Position numbers and translations under genes: made by a program. Under the pieces are notes generated by a model. That model was not told where the DNA came from. It saw only the letters and a list, made by a program, of their open reading frames with translations, and made no database searches. A stretch of DNA of 64,000 nt from Taibaiella sp965229095 (GTDB taxonomy: Bacteria > Bacteroidota > Bacteroidia > Chitinophagales > Chitinophagaceae), in the NCBI GenBank assembly GCA_965229095.1, contig OZ245855.1, forward strand, positions 5,022,001-5,086,000, written 5' to 3'. Of the stretch, positions 33,371-41,271 are shown in pieces (position 1 is the stretch's first letter; the number at the start of each line of letters is the position of its first letter).

Positions 33371-33904
33371 ATGGCGGTTAAAATCAGAATGCAACGCCAC
33401 GGGTCTAAGAAACGCCCGTTTTACTTCATCGTAGCTGCAAACAGCACATCACCACGCGATGGTAAATTCATCGAGAAGTTAGGTACTTACAATCCTTTGA
33501 CTGTTCCTGCTACTATCCGTATCAACAACGACAGGGCACTGGATTGGCTGCAAAAAGGTGCACAACCTACAAACACAGTGCGCCGTATCCTTTCTTTCAA
33601 AGGTGTATTGTACATGAAACACCTTATGCGCGGTGTTTCTCTTGGTTTGTTCGATGAGAAAACTGCCAATGAAAAATTTGAGCAGTGGAATGCGGAACAC
33701 GAGCAACTGGTCGCTAAACGTGAAGAAACACACCGTAAGCACAAACAAGACAAACGTCACAGCGTTGCCCAGGAATCAGTACGTCGCGTAGAGGAAAAGC
33801 AAGCTTCTAAAGCTGCTGCTGTCGCTGCCGCCGCACAACCTGAAGAAGCACCTGCTGAAAACAATGACGCTGCTGCTCCAGAAGAAACAACACAAGAAGG
33901 TTAA
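33371..33904 (+). CDS. rpsP: Small-subunit ribosomal protein S16 with C-terminal extension
   Basis: S16 is a 16S rRNA-binding assembly protein. The first ~80 residues are the canonical domain (MAVKIRMQRHGSKKRPFYFI, then LGTYNPLT and DRALDWLQKGAQPTNTVRRI). The remaining ~95 residues form a charged helix (FEQWNAEHEQLVAKREETHR) and a low-complexity Ala/Glu tail. Bacterial S16 is usually 80-90 residues; long tails like this are common in Bacteroidota. rimM, trmD and rplS do not follow. A strong terminator lies 20 bases beyond the stop. Confidence 0.95.
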   Translation: MAVKIRMQRHGSKKRPFYFIVAANSTSPRDGKFIEKLGTYNPLTVPATIRINNDRALDWLQKGAQPTNTVRRILSFKGVLYMKHLMRGVSLGLFDEKTANEKFEQWNAEHEQLVAKREETHRKHKQDKRHSVAQESVRRVEEKQASKAAAVAAAAQPEEAPAENNDAAAPEETTQEG

Positions 33905-33923
33905 TCTGATATTACCCGATTGG

Positions 33924-33955
33924 AAAAGTGAGTTGCACCGCAACTCACTTTTTTT
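33924..33955 (+). terminator. Rho-independent terminator after rpsP
   Basis: A 13-bp stem (33924-33936 with 33940-33952), 3-base loop and a run of T residues: a classic intrinsic terminator. Confidence 0.92.
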
Positions 33956-34003
33956 GTATCTTGTTTACTCGTATCAGAAATCCTTAATCTAAAATGAGTA
34001 AGC

Positions 34004-35659
34004 ATGAAAAAAATAGTACTCCTTGCAACGGGCCTTTGCCTGTTTGCCCAAGCTCAGGGGCAGGGCTATTGGTCTTCTATGATCGATGGCGCTCCGGGCG
34101 ATTTTCCCAACCTCGTGGCCACCTTCAACAGCCTGATTTACCACGATGGTACCCTATACGAAGCCGGAAACCTTAGCGAAACGACCAGTGCCGGTAACAA
34201 TAATGTCTATGCCTTTAATGGAACCGGCTATATGCTGGGTACAAACGCTACCGGTCTCAACTCCAGCGGTTTGCTGTGGACACTATGCGCCGATGGTCTG
34301 AACAACATCTATGCCGCCGGCGCCGTTGATAAAAATGCCCCGGGATTCGATGTGATGAAATGGGACGGCAACAACTGGGCGGAGCTTGGCGGTACGGCAT
34401 CGTTATCGGCCAATGGCTTTATCTATAGCCTGTGTTCCGATGCTGCCAATAATATCTATGCTGCAGGCAACTTCAAAAATGGTGTAGGCGCAAATGCAAA
34501 ATATTATGTAGCCAAATGGAATGGTAGTACCTGGTCGGAGCTGGGTGGCACAGGTGCCCTTGGCGCAGGAGGCGCTATACAATCCATTGCTGTAAATGCC
34601 GCTGGTAACTTGTATGCAGGCGGATATTTTACCAATGCTTCGGGGAAATATTATGTGGCGCAATGGAATGGCAGCGCTTGGTCGGAGCTGGGCGGGGCCA
34701 ATGCCCTGGCGGCCAACGACAATATCGAAAAGGTATATGTGGATGCTGCCGGTAATGTATATGCCGCAGGCCGTTTTACCAATGCGGGAGGGCAGCGTTA
34801 TGTGGCCAAGTGGAACGGCACTACCTGGTCCGAATTAGGTACGGGAACCAATGCTTTAAATGCCAACAATATCATTAAAGCCATCACCGGCGATGCTGCC
34901 GGTAATATTTATGCTGCCGGATTGTTTACCAGTACTGCAGGAGCGTTTTACGTAGCCAAATGGAATGGTACCACATGGTCAGAACTGGGTGCCGGTACCT
35001 ATGCCCTCAACGCCAATGCTGCTATCCTGGCCCTCTGTACCGATGCCCAAAATCGCATTTATGCAGCAGGTAATTTTTCGAATGACATTTATGGACGCTA
35101 TGTCGCCAGGTATGCAAGTAATATTGATGTAGACCGTGTACGTGTAAATGTGCTCAATAACCTGCCACCCGAGATTACAGTAAACGGAGGCAACCTGCAA
35201 ATGGAAGCCAAGGTATATCCTGTTATGAGCAATCAAAATGTAACCTGGAGCATCGCGCCCGGAGCACTGGCTACTATATCGGCAACCGGTATGATTACGG
35301 CGCTGGGTAACGGTGAAGTGTGGGCTAAGGCTACTTCAGTCGGCAACCCTGCGATCTCCGATTCGATGAAAGTGACCATCAGTGGGCAGAGTACAGCGAG
35401 CATTGCGTCCATATCGAAAGCTGCAGCATTTAAAGTATTCCCCAACCCTGCCGCTAAGGAACTATTCGTGGAAGTAGCCCCGGAATATAGGACAGGCGTC
35501 TTCACTATCTATGATGTCAAGGGGAATGTGGTATTACGGCAAAAGATGAACGGTAGTAAAAACCGGTTGCCTGTGCAAAGCCTGTCCCAGGGCATATATA
35601 CCCTGCAACTGGCGAGCGGGGCTTACCGGCTGACGACTACCTTTACCCGGTCGGAATAA
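34004..35659 (+). CDS. Type IX secretion cargo protein with beta-propeller-like repeats and Ig-like domain
   Basis: This is a 551-residue secreted protein. A signal peptide (1-20) is followed by about six repeats of 45-48 residues, each with a YAAG or YAGG plus a YVAKWNG-xx-WSELG block, suggesting a beta-propeller. Next comes a bacterial Ig-like segment (VTWSIAPGALATISATGMIT). The C-terminal 75 residues match a type A sorting domain (AFKVFPNPAAKELFVEV, GIYTLQLASGAYRL), which targets the protein to the outer-membrane type IX system and the cell surface. The cargo's ligand is unknown; repeats of this kind resemble integrin-like or delta-60 repeats. Closed by a long hairpin. Confidence 0.88.
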   Translation: MKKIVLLATGLCLFAQAQGQGYWSSMIDGAPGDFPNLVATFNSLIYHDGTLYEAGNLSETTSAGNNNVYAFNGTGYMLGTNATGLNSSGLLWTLCADGLNNIYAAGAVDKNAPGFDVMKWDGNNWAELGGTASLSANGFIYSLCSDAANNIYAAGNFKNGVGANAKYYVAKWNGSTWSELGGTGALGAGGAIQSIAVNAAGNLYAGGYFTNASGKYYVAQWNGSAWSELGGANALAANDNIEKVYVDAAGNVYAAGRFTNAGGQRYVAKWNGTTWSELGTGTNALNANNIIKAITGDAAGNIYAAGLFTSTAGAFYVAKWNGTTWSELGAGTYALNANAAILALCTDAQNRIYAAGNFSNDIYGRYVARYASNIDVDRVRVNVLNNLPPEITVNGGNLQMEAKVYPVMSNQNVTWSIAPGALATISATGMITALGNGEVWAKATSVGNPAISDSMKVTISGQSTASIASISKAAAFKVFPNPAAKELFVEVAPEYRTGVFTIYDVKGNVVLRQKMNGSKNRLPVQSLSQGIYTLQLASGAYRLTTTFTRSE

Positions 35660-35675
35660 GGCGGGATAAAATAAC

Positions 35676-35708
35676 AAGGGTCGCCGTTTGCTACAAACGG
35701 CGACCCTT
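35676..35708. terminator. Bidirectional hairpin terminator
   Basis: A 15-bp perfect stem (35676-35690 with 35694-35708) with a CTA loop sits between the type IX cargo gene and the convergent pyrE. Confidence 0.85.
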
Positions 35709-35734
35709 TATAATGAAAAATCAGAGGCTATTTA

Positions 35735-36364
35735 TTAACCCTGCCAGGTGGCCGGGCTTAAGCGCCATTGCTGGAGTTTGGCCGCGTCTTCGGCCTTTAC
35801 CAGGCTTTGTGTTTCGGCTACTTCCATCAGGGCGTTGTAATTGCTGAGCGTGATCAGCTTCACATTGGCTTTGGCAAAGGCTTCTTCGGCCTGGGGAAAG
35901 CCATAAGTAAACAAGGCACACATACCGATAACATCGGCGCCGGCGGCACGTAAGGCTTCTACGGCTTCCAGGCTGCTCATACCGGTAGATACCAGGTCTT
36001 CAATCACGACTACTTTCTGGCCTTCGGTCAGCACACCCTCGATCTGGTTGCTTAATCCATGTCCTTTGGGTTTGCTGCGTACGTAAATAAAAGGAAGACG
36101 CAACAGGTCGGCTGCAAGCGCACCATGGGGGATACCCGCTGTAGCTACACCTGCCAGCGATTCTGCATCAGGGAAGTGTTCCATGATGGTATTGGCCAGC
36201 TCACTTTTTACATAATCCCTTACGTGCGGATAGCTCAGTATTTTCCGGTTGTCGCAATAAACCGGCGATTTCCAACCCGAGGCCCAGGTAAAAGGCTGTT
36301 CCGGGTTTACTTTCAATGCTTTTATATGAAGCAGTTTTTCGGCGAAAATAGATGCTGTACTCAT
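35735..36364 (-). CDS. pyrE: Orotate phosphoribosyltransferase
   Basis: PyrE converts orotate and PRPP to orotidine-5'-phosphate in pyrimidine synthesis. The 209-residue protein has SPVYCDNRKILSYP near 32, GVATAGIPHGALAAD, the RSKPKGHG flexible-loop residues and the PRPP motif VVVIEDLVSTGMSS (about 119-132), all family hallmarks. The length is usual. A TAAGTTTG -7 box lies only 8 bases before the ATG, so the transcript may start almost at the start codon. No pyrimidine-pathway neighbour is present apart from cdd at 58 kb. Confidence 0.95.
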   Translation of the reverse strand: MSTASIFAEKLLHIKALKVNPEQPFTWASGWKSPVYCDNRKILSYPHVRDYVKSELANTIMEHFPDAESLAGVATAGIPHGALAADLLRLPFIYVRSKPKGHGLSNQIEGVLTEGQKVVVIEDLVSTGMSSLEAVEALRAAGADVIGMCALFTYGFPQAEEAFAKANVKLITLSNYNALMEVAETQSLVKAEDAAKLQQWRLSPATWQG

Positions 36365-36371
36365 GTGGCGG

Positions 36372-36379
36372 CAAACTTA
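36372..36379 (-). promoter_or_regulatory. -7 promoter box (TAAGTTTG) of pyrE, very close to the ATG
   Basis: This is an exact TAnnTTTG match on the minus strand ending 8 bases before the pyrE ATG. If used, the mRNA would have almost no leader. Confidence 0.4.
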
Positions 36380-36441
36380 CGCCAGTTATTCTGAATAGGG
36401 AAACGTATTTATTTATAATTTTTTTTAGGCACTTCATTTGC

Positions 36442-36449
36442 TACCTTCG
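36442..36449 (+). promoter_or_regulatory. -7 promoter-like box (TACCTTCG) of the NUDIX gene
   Basis: This is a variant of TAnnTTTG 51 bases before the NUDIX ATG, identical to the box before the HAD phosphatase gene at 46584. Confidence 0.4.
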
Positions 36450-36500
36450 CAAGTATAACCCGCGCGTCTCCCTGACAGCTTCAAATACTCATTGTAACGC

Positions 36501-37139
36501 ATGCATTTTGTTCGGAAAATATACATCAACAACCGCCCGCTGATCCTGACCAACTCTGCGGCGCAATACCTGGAAACCCACCCTGTCGCAGTAGGATACT
36601 TGCAACTTACAGGCGCTTTCCAGCGCAACTTTCGCCTGGCCAAGAAGCACCTTGCGGGCCTGCACAGCCTGGGTGTGATTATTGAAGATATATCGGTAGA
36701 AGCGTTGATCAAAGGTCTTAACGAGACTTATGAACCCATAGAAGCTGCGGGTGGCGTAGTGAGCAATCCCGAGGGTGGTGTGCTGATGATCTACCGCAGG
36801 GGCAAATGGGATTTGCCCAAAGGGAAAAGGGATGATGGAGAAGCCATAGAGGAATGTGCAGTACGCGAAGTAATAGAAGAAACCGGCCTGCCGGAATTGA
36901 ACATAGGGGATAAAATATGTGAGACGTACCACGTATACGCGCAAGGCGGTACCGAACTGCTGAAAACGACCCATTGGTACCATATGAAAACGGCAAAGGC
37001 ATTTGAGCTTTACCCGCAGAAAGAAGAGAACATACTGGAAGCCCGTTGGGTAGCGGAAAAAAAGTTGGGTAACTATGTACACCAGTCTTATGAAGCCATT
37101 AAAGAGATCTTGCTGGAATCGGGGAAAAAATGGATATAA
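36501..37139 (+). CDS. NUDIX hydrolase
   Basis: This is a 212-residue protein with a C-terminal NUDIX domain. The NUDIX box is complete: GKRDDGEAIEECAVREVIEE followed by TGL, fitting Gx5Ex7REUxEExGU with the metal-binding Glu pair. The start of the domain reads EAAGGVVSNPEGGVLMIYRR. The ~75-residue N-terminal part (MHFVRKIYINNRPLILT) lacks a known motif but is seen in related Bacteroidota proteins. Such enzymes hydrolyse nucleotide diphosphate derivatives; substrate not predictable. It lies between pyrE (divergent) and coaD (convergent). Confidence 0.88.
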   Translation: MHFVRKIYINNRPLILTNSAAQYLETHPVAVGYLQLTGAFQRNFRLAKKHLAGLHSLGVIIEDISVEALIKGLNETYEPIEAAGGVVSNPEGGVLMIYRRGKWDLPKGKRDDGEAIEECAVREVIEETGLPELNIGDKICETYHVYAQGGTELLKTTHWYHMKTAKAFELYPQKEENILEARWVAEKKLGNYVHQSYEAIKEILLESGKKWI

Positions 37140-37157
37140 CCCTGTACCGGATCATAG

Positions 37158-37190
37158 CAATAGCCTTTCCCGACATAGGAAAGGCTATTG
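37158..37190. terminator. Bidirectional hairpin terminator
   Basis: A 13-bp stem (CAATAGCCTTTCC/GGAAAGGCTATTG) with a 7-base loop lies between the convergent NUDIX and coaD genes, with T residues on the right. Confidence 0.82.
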
Positions 37191-37228
37191 TTTTTATAGA
37201 GAGCAGCTTTACTGGTTATAGCTACCGG

Positions 37229-37687
37229 TTACCATTTTACTTCTTCGGGTATAAACATATCTACCCGGCCATTATTACGGATCACATCGCGTACCAAAGT
37301 AGAAGATACAGTAGAGTATTCAGGCGAGCTGGTCAGGAAAACCGTTTCCAGGCCGGGTTCCAGCATCCTGTTCATGTCGGCGATGGCTTTTTCGTATTCA
37401 AAATCGCTTACATAGCGCACGCCGCGCAGGATAAATTGCGCTCCTATTTTTTTGCAGAAATTCACGGTTAATCCTTCATAAGAAGCCACTTCTATACGGC
37501 TGTCGGACCGGAATATTTCTTTGATCCAGCTTACCCTTTGCTCGGCAGTAAACATAGGCTGTTTGTTGGAGTTGATCCCCACGCCGATAACCAGTTTGTC
37601 GAATAAAGCAACAGAACGGTGAATGATATCAACATGGCCTTTGGTAACAGGATCGAAAGAACCGGGAAATAAACAAATGCGTTGCAT
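37229..37687 (-). CDS. coaD: Phosphopantetheine adenylyltransferase
   Basis: CoaD adenylates 4'-phosphopantetheine, the penultimate step to CoA. The 152-residue enzyme starts MQRICLFPGSFDPVTKGHVD with the nucleotidyltransferase TxGH motif, followed by GINSNKQPMFTAEQRV, FILRGVRYVSDFEYE and SPEYSTVSSTLVRDVI. The length is normal. A longer frame to 37741 exists, but the ATG at 37687 is the family start. Together with panC it covers two steps of the same pathway within 5 kb, though in separate units. Confidence 0.95.
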   Translation of the reverse strand: MQRICLFPGSFDPVTKGHVDIIHRSVALFDKLVIGVGINSNKQPMFTAEQRVSWIKEIFRSDSRIEVASYEGLTVNFCKKIGAQFILRGVRYVSDFEYEKAIADMNRMLEPGLETVFLTSSPEYSTVSSTLVRDVIRNNGRVDMFIPEEVKW

Positions 37688-37857
37688 ATTAATACAGGTA
37701 GGATTAAGGACTGCAAGGTAAGGATTCATTTGATAATCCATATACCTACCCTAATCCTCGGAATACCCTAGTCCATGGCCTTAGGCTACAGCACTACAGG
37801 CACACGGCCGCCCATGTCGATTTCCTTTTGTAATATTGGGCCATAAATTAAGAGGTA

Positions 37858-39132
37858 ATGGCTACTATAATGATCAAGTGCCCGAGTTGTGGTTCGGAAT
37901 ATCCATTGGAAGATGCCTTGCAGGACGAGATGAAGGAGAACATGGAGAAGGAGAAGCAGGAATACCGGAGACAGATGCAGGAGTATACACGTAAGAAGGA
38001 AGAAGATTTCAAGAAGAAAGAACTGGCATTTGCGAAGCAGACACAACAACAGGAGCAGGCGTTTCAGCAAAAAATGGAACAGGAGCTGAAGCAACAGCAG
38101 GAGCAGCAGGAAATTGTTTTAAGAAAGAAATTGAGCGCCGATTTTGAGAATAAAGTGAAGCTATTGGAACAGTCGGCGGCAGAGCAGGAAGAAAAACTGC
38201 GGGAAGCCCGCAGGAAGGAGCTGGAATATTTAAGTAAAGAAAAGGCGTTGAAGGAGAAAGAAGAAGAAATGGAGCTGCAGTTGCAAAGGCAACTGATCAA
38301 CGAACGGGAGAAGCTAAAAGAACAATTGGCCACCGAACAGGCCGAACGATTGCAGGTAAAAGAACAGGAACATCAGTTGCGTACCCGGGAGCTGGAAAAA
38401 CAGATAGAGGACCAGAAAAAGCTGGTAGACGAAATGAAGCGCAAAGCAGAGCAGGGAAGTATGCAGATGCAGGGCGAGGTACAGGAATTGCTGCTGGAAG
38501 AAATGCTGCAGGCCACCTTTCCTTTCGACCTGGTAAGTGAAGTAGGTAAAGGGGTGCGGGGGGCGGACTGTATCCAGACTGTGCGCAATAGCTTTGGCAA
38601 CGAAGCGGGCAAGATCATTTATGAAAGCAAGCGTACTAAGGATTTTGCCATAGACTGGATCGAGAAGCTGAAAGCGGATATGCGCCAGCTCGGCGCCGAT
38701 GTAGCCGTGATCGTTACCCAGGCTTTCCCTAAAGATATGGACCGTTTTGGTGAAAAGGACGGGGTGTATATCTGTTCCTTTGCAGAGGTAAGAAGCGTGG
38801 CCCTGTTGTTGCGCAATGGCCTGCTGAAAGTAGCCGATGTGCGCAAAAGCGGGGAGAATAAGGGTGATAAAATGGTGATGCTTTACGATTATCTTACCGG
38901 GCACGAATTTGGCGAGCAATGGAAAGCCATACGGGAAGGCTTTATGAGCATGAAGCTCAGCATCCAGAAAGAGCGTGATGCTATGGAGCGCCTGTGGAAA
39001 GCCCGCGAAAAGCAATTGGAAAAAGTATTGCTGAACGCAGCCCACATCCGCGGCTCGGTAGAAGGTATCGCCGGCGCCGATTCGGTGAACCTGAACCTGC
39101 TGGATGAAGGCGATGTGGAAATGCTGGAATAA
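37858..39132 (+). CDS. DUF2130 protein: zinc finger, long coiled coil and nuclease-like C-terminal domain
   Basis: This is a 424-residue protein. A CxxC pair in IKCPSCGSEYPLEDAL (Cys8, Cys11) starts it, then a charged coiled coil covers about residues 25-205. The DUF2130 domain follows (EVGKGVRGADCIQTVRN, IIYESKRTK, IDWIEKLKADMRQLGADVAV). Asp237, Glu256 and Lys258 are placed like a PD-(D/E)xK nuclease site, an observation consistent with published predictions for DUF2130 as I recall them. The biological role is unknown; a DNA-processing or structural role is possible. It stands between coaD and a convergent acetyltransferase, with no restriction, toxin or defence genes beside it. Confidence 0.8.
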   Translation: MATIMIKCPSCGSEYPLEDALQDEMKENMEKEKQEYRRQMQEYTRKKEEDFKKKELAFAKQTQQQEQAFQQKMEQELKQQQEQQEIVLRKKLSADFENKVKLLEQSAAEQEEKLREARRKELEYLSKEKALKEKEEEMELQLQRQLINEREKLKEQLATEQAERLQVKEQEHQLRTRELEKQIEDQKKLVDEMKRKAEQGSMQMQGEVQELLLEEMLQATFPFDLVSEVGKGVRGADCIQTVRNSFGNEAGKIIYESKRTKDFAIDWIEKLKADMRQLGADVAVIVTQAFPKDMDRFGEKDGVYICSFAEVRSVALLLRNGLLKVADVRKSGENKGDKMVMLYDYLTGHEFGEQWKAIREGFMSMKLSIQKERDAMERLWKAREKQLEKVLLNAAHIRGSVEGIAGADSVNLNLLDEGDVEMLE

Positions 39133-39183
39133 CAGTATGGGCGTGTTCCCATTCCCCCTTTAAACTAAAGCCTGGTATTGACC

Positions 39184-39720
39184 TTAGGCCGGTTCTCTTG
39201 TCAGCGAAAAAAATATCCTGTCGCGTCCAACCGGCTTTTTAGGAAGTCCCTGTACAAATTTGTTTCTGAGCAGGAGCCGGATAGAAGGACTGTTGTGCTC
39301 GTGCGTATAAGCTTCGATAGTACCCAGCTTCATTTGATGAAACCCGAAGTCGATGATCTTTACCAGGGCTTCCTGCATATAGCCCATCCCATGAAAAGCG
39401 GAGCAGAGGGTATAACCCGTTTCGGCTTTATCTTCCGCCGGCGAAATATTCCAGAAACAAATGGTTCCCATGAATGCAGGGTTCTCTTTCCGGGAGATTA
39501 CCCAGAGTATGGTTTGGCCGTTGGCTATTTCTTTTTGTACCCTGGCAATGAATGTCTGCGTTTGTTCTATGGAAGCATGCCGGAAATCTTCAAGATAGGT
39601 ATTGACGGTATCGTCGGAACGATGGATAAAAATAGCCTTATCGTCTGTCATTTCAAGTTGCCTTAAAACCAAACGGTCCGTGGTCAGGATAGGGAAAGGT
39701 GTAAAGTTCGGGGCTATCAT
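39184..39720 (-). CDS. GNAT-family N-acetyltransferase (RimJ-like)
   Basis: This 178-residue acetyltransferase opens IAPNFTPFPILTTDRLVLRQ, as RimJ/RimL-type proteins do, with GTICFWNISPAEDKAETGYT and the acetyl-CoA-binding loop in AFHGMGYMQEALVKIIDFG (the QxxGxG-like loop is degenerate). The end holds EAYTHEHNSPSIRLLLRNKF, which forms the last helix of the fold. The acceptor is unknown; family members acetylate ribosomal proteins or small amines. It lies beyond a hairpin from rsmD on the same strand. Confidence 0.88.
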   Translation of the reverse strand: MIAPNFTPFPILTTDRLVLRQLEMTDDKAIFIHRSDDTVNTYLEDFRHASIEQTQTFIARVQKEIANGQTILWVISRKENPAFMGTICFWNISPAEDKAETGYTLCSAFHGMGYMQEALVKIIDFGFHQMKLGTIEAYTHEHNSPSIRLLLRNKFVQGLPKKPVGRDRIFFSLTREPA

Positions 39721-39736
39721 GTTTGATGTTTATTTG

Positions 39737-39766
39737 GTTTCTCGCCGCAGCGGCGCGGCGAGAAAC
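39737..39766 (-). terminator. Hairpin between rsmD and the acetyltransferase gene
   Basis: A 12-bp perfect stem (GTTTCTCGCCGC/GCGGCGAGAAAC) with a 6-base loop lies about 50 bases past the rsmD stop. No T-tract follows on the minus strand, so it may be a processing or attenuation hairpin instead. Confidence 0.55.
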
Positions 39767-39816
39767 GACTTTGCCCTGCAGGAGTGTTTGGTACCTACAC
39801 AGATAGTCGGCAAAAA

Positions 39817-40368
39817 TTATTTTTCTTCCTCCTCAAACCCGAAAAACGAAAACAAAGTAGTGCCGTAATTCTTTACTTTCAGGAAACGGGGATGGTCCTC
39901 GTAATTGTTCCTGGGCGTATGTTCCAGGATAAAGATACCCTCTTGTTTTAATAGATCTCTTTCGAAAATAATATCGGGGATACTGTCTATTTCTACCAGG
40001 GCATAAGGCGGACCTGCGAAGATAAAGTCGTAGCGATCGACACAGGATTTGAGGAACTTGAATACTTCTACCTGTAACAATTTTATATTGCTGAACTGGA
40101 ACTCCGCAGCCGTTTTGCGGATAAAGGCAGCCATATTTTTATCCCGTTCGATAATAGTAAGATTAGCCGCGCCCCGCGAAGCGAGCTCGTAGCTGATGCT
40201 GCCGGTACCGCCGAAAATATCGAGAGAATCGATCCCTTCAAAATCGATCATGTTTTGCAGGATATTGAACAGGCCTTCCTTGGCAATATCGGTTGTGGGC
40301 CGGGTGTACGGCATATTGGTAGGCGGGTGTATCTTCCTGCCGCTATGGGTTCCCCCTATGATACGCAT
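39817..40368 (-). CDS. rsmD: 16S rRNA m2G966 methyltransferase RsmD-like
   Basis: RsmD methylates G966 of 16S rRNA using S-adenosylmethionine. The 183-residue product starts MRIIGGTHSGRKIHPP, with RPTTDIAKEGLFNIL and the SAM-binding LDIFGGTGSISYELASRGA. The catalytic motif IV, normally (N/D)PPY, reads AGPPYAL: GGT (Gly) stands where GAT (Asp) is expected, at 40012-40014. This could impair catalysis or be a sequencing change; the rest is intact. The start at 40368 overlaps DUF3822 by 13 bases, and the two genes are typically paired in Bacteroidota. A longer frame to 40530 is a shadow inside DUF3822. Confidence 0.88.
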   Translation of the reverse strand: MRIIGGTHSGRKIHPPTNMPYTRPTTDIAKEGLFNILQNMIDFEGIDSLDIFGGTGSISYELASRGAANLTIIERDKNMAAFIRKTAAEFQFSNIKLLQVEVFKFLKSCVDRYDFIFAGPPYALVEIDSIPDIIFERDLLKQEGIFILEHTPRNNYEDHPRFLKVKNYGTTLFSFFGFEEEEK

Positions 40369-41165
40369 GTAATCAGTTTGCTTAATAAAGTAAAAGAAGA
40401 AAATTGTTCCGATCCGGGGATAGCCGTTTTCGGGAAAAAGCTCTTTAATTCGGTAAGGGTTTCTTCGGCAATGCAAAGGCCCGATACCCGTACGGTAAGC
40501 TCTTCCTGCTGCAACGCCAGTTCCTGGCATATCGCAGCCATTTTGTACAACAGGTTATTGATATGCCCGGCTTCCGTAACCTGGTGCAATTGCAGGCTGC
40601 CCTGCTTATATATGGTCAGTATGGCCTTTTCTCCCAGGAAAATGAGATCGGCGCAGTCCTTCTCTGTCGCAAGATCCTGGCACAACACCATGCCCGAAAG
40701 CGCTTCTACTTTAGCTTCCGCAAAATATTTATGTACAAGCAACAGTAGTTTTTCCGGTACGGGATAGTTAACAACCGCAGCAAGACCCTGGCCTACCTCT
40801 GTGGCCTTTATTTGTTCTCCTTGCTCAATAAAGTGAAACCTGCGCAGCCATTCTTCTGCTGCCTGTTGCTCGTACAGGTGCCGGGGAATAACCATGCTCC
40901 GCTCATCGGCGATCCAGATATGGGTTACGGGTTGCGGGCCTGCCACGAGAGGCTCATTCATAAACACGGATTCGATAGCAGCGATATTCCAGTGCAAATA
41001 ATTATAGACCTTGGCGGTAAGTACATTGCCTTCCAGGCCGTATCCCGCTATACAAATACCGTTGTCCCATAAAACAAGATGTAATGTCTCGATATTGGTT
41101 AACGGATCATCATGCATATTGAAATGCCTGACAGGTTGTAAAATTTCGTGTTTGATTAAAGACAT
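40356..41165 (-). CDS. DUF3822 family protein
   Basis: This is a 269-residue protein of the DUF3822 family, usually encoded just before rsmD in Bacteroidota, with a predicted actin-like/ATPase fold. The sequence shows HLVLWDNGICIAGYGLEG near the start, an interior LVHKYFAEAKVEALSGMVLC and a late LTIYKQGSLQLHQVTEAGH, fitting alternating strands of that fold. No signal peptide is present. Catalytic residues cannot be assigned. It overlaps rsmD by 13 bases, indicating coupled translation, and it is divergent from the MATE gene, sharing a compact promoter region at 41217-41238. Function unknown. Confidence 0.85.
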   Translation of the reverse strand: MSLIKHEILQPVRHFNMHDDPLTNIETLHLVLWDNGICIAGYGLEGNVLTAKVYNYLHWNIAAIESVFMNEPLVAGPQPVTHIWIADERSMVIPRHLYEQQAAEEWLRRFHFIEQGEQIKATEVGQGLAAVVNYPVPEKLLLLVHKYFAEAKVEALSGMVLCQDLATEKDCADLIFLGEKAILTIYKQGSLQLHQVTEAGHINNLLYKMAAICQELALQQEELTVRVSGLCIAEETLTELKSFFPKTAIPGSEQFSSFTLLSKLITCVS

Positions 41166-41216
41166 CGGCCGGGAAGAATATTTATTGAAATATTTTCAGA
41201 TTAAAAACGTGCAGCG

Positions 41217-41238
41217 CAAAATTAATAGAATAATTTTG
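41217..41238. promoter_or_regulatory. Back-to-back -7 boxes of the DUF3822-rsmD and MATE units
   Basis: CAAAATTA (41217-41224, minus strand TAATTTTG) and TAATTTTG (41231-41238) form an inverted repeat with a 6-base centre. Each half matches TAnnTTTG for its own direction, 52 bases before DUF3822 and 33 bases before MATE. Confidence 0.55.
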
Positions 41239-41271
41239 TCCGTGGTCAAATAATCGGCCTTAAAGCCCTTC

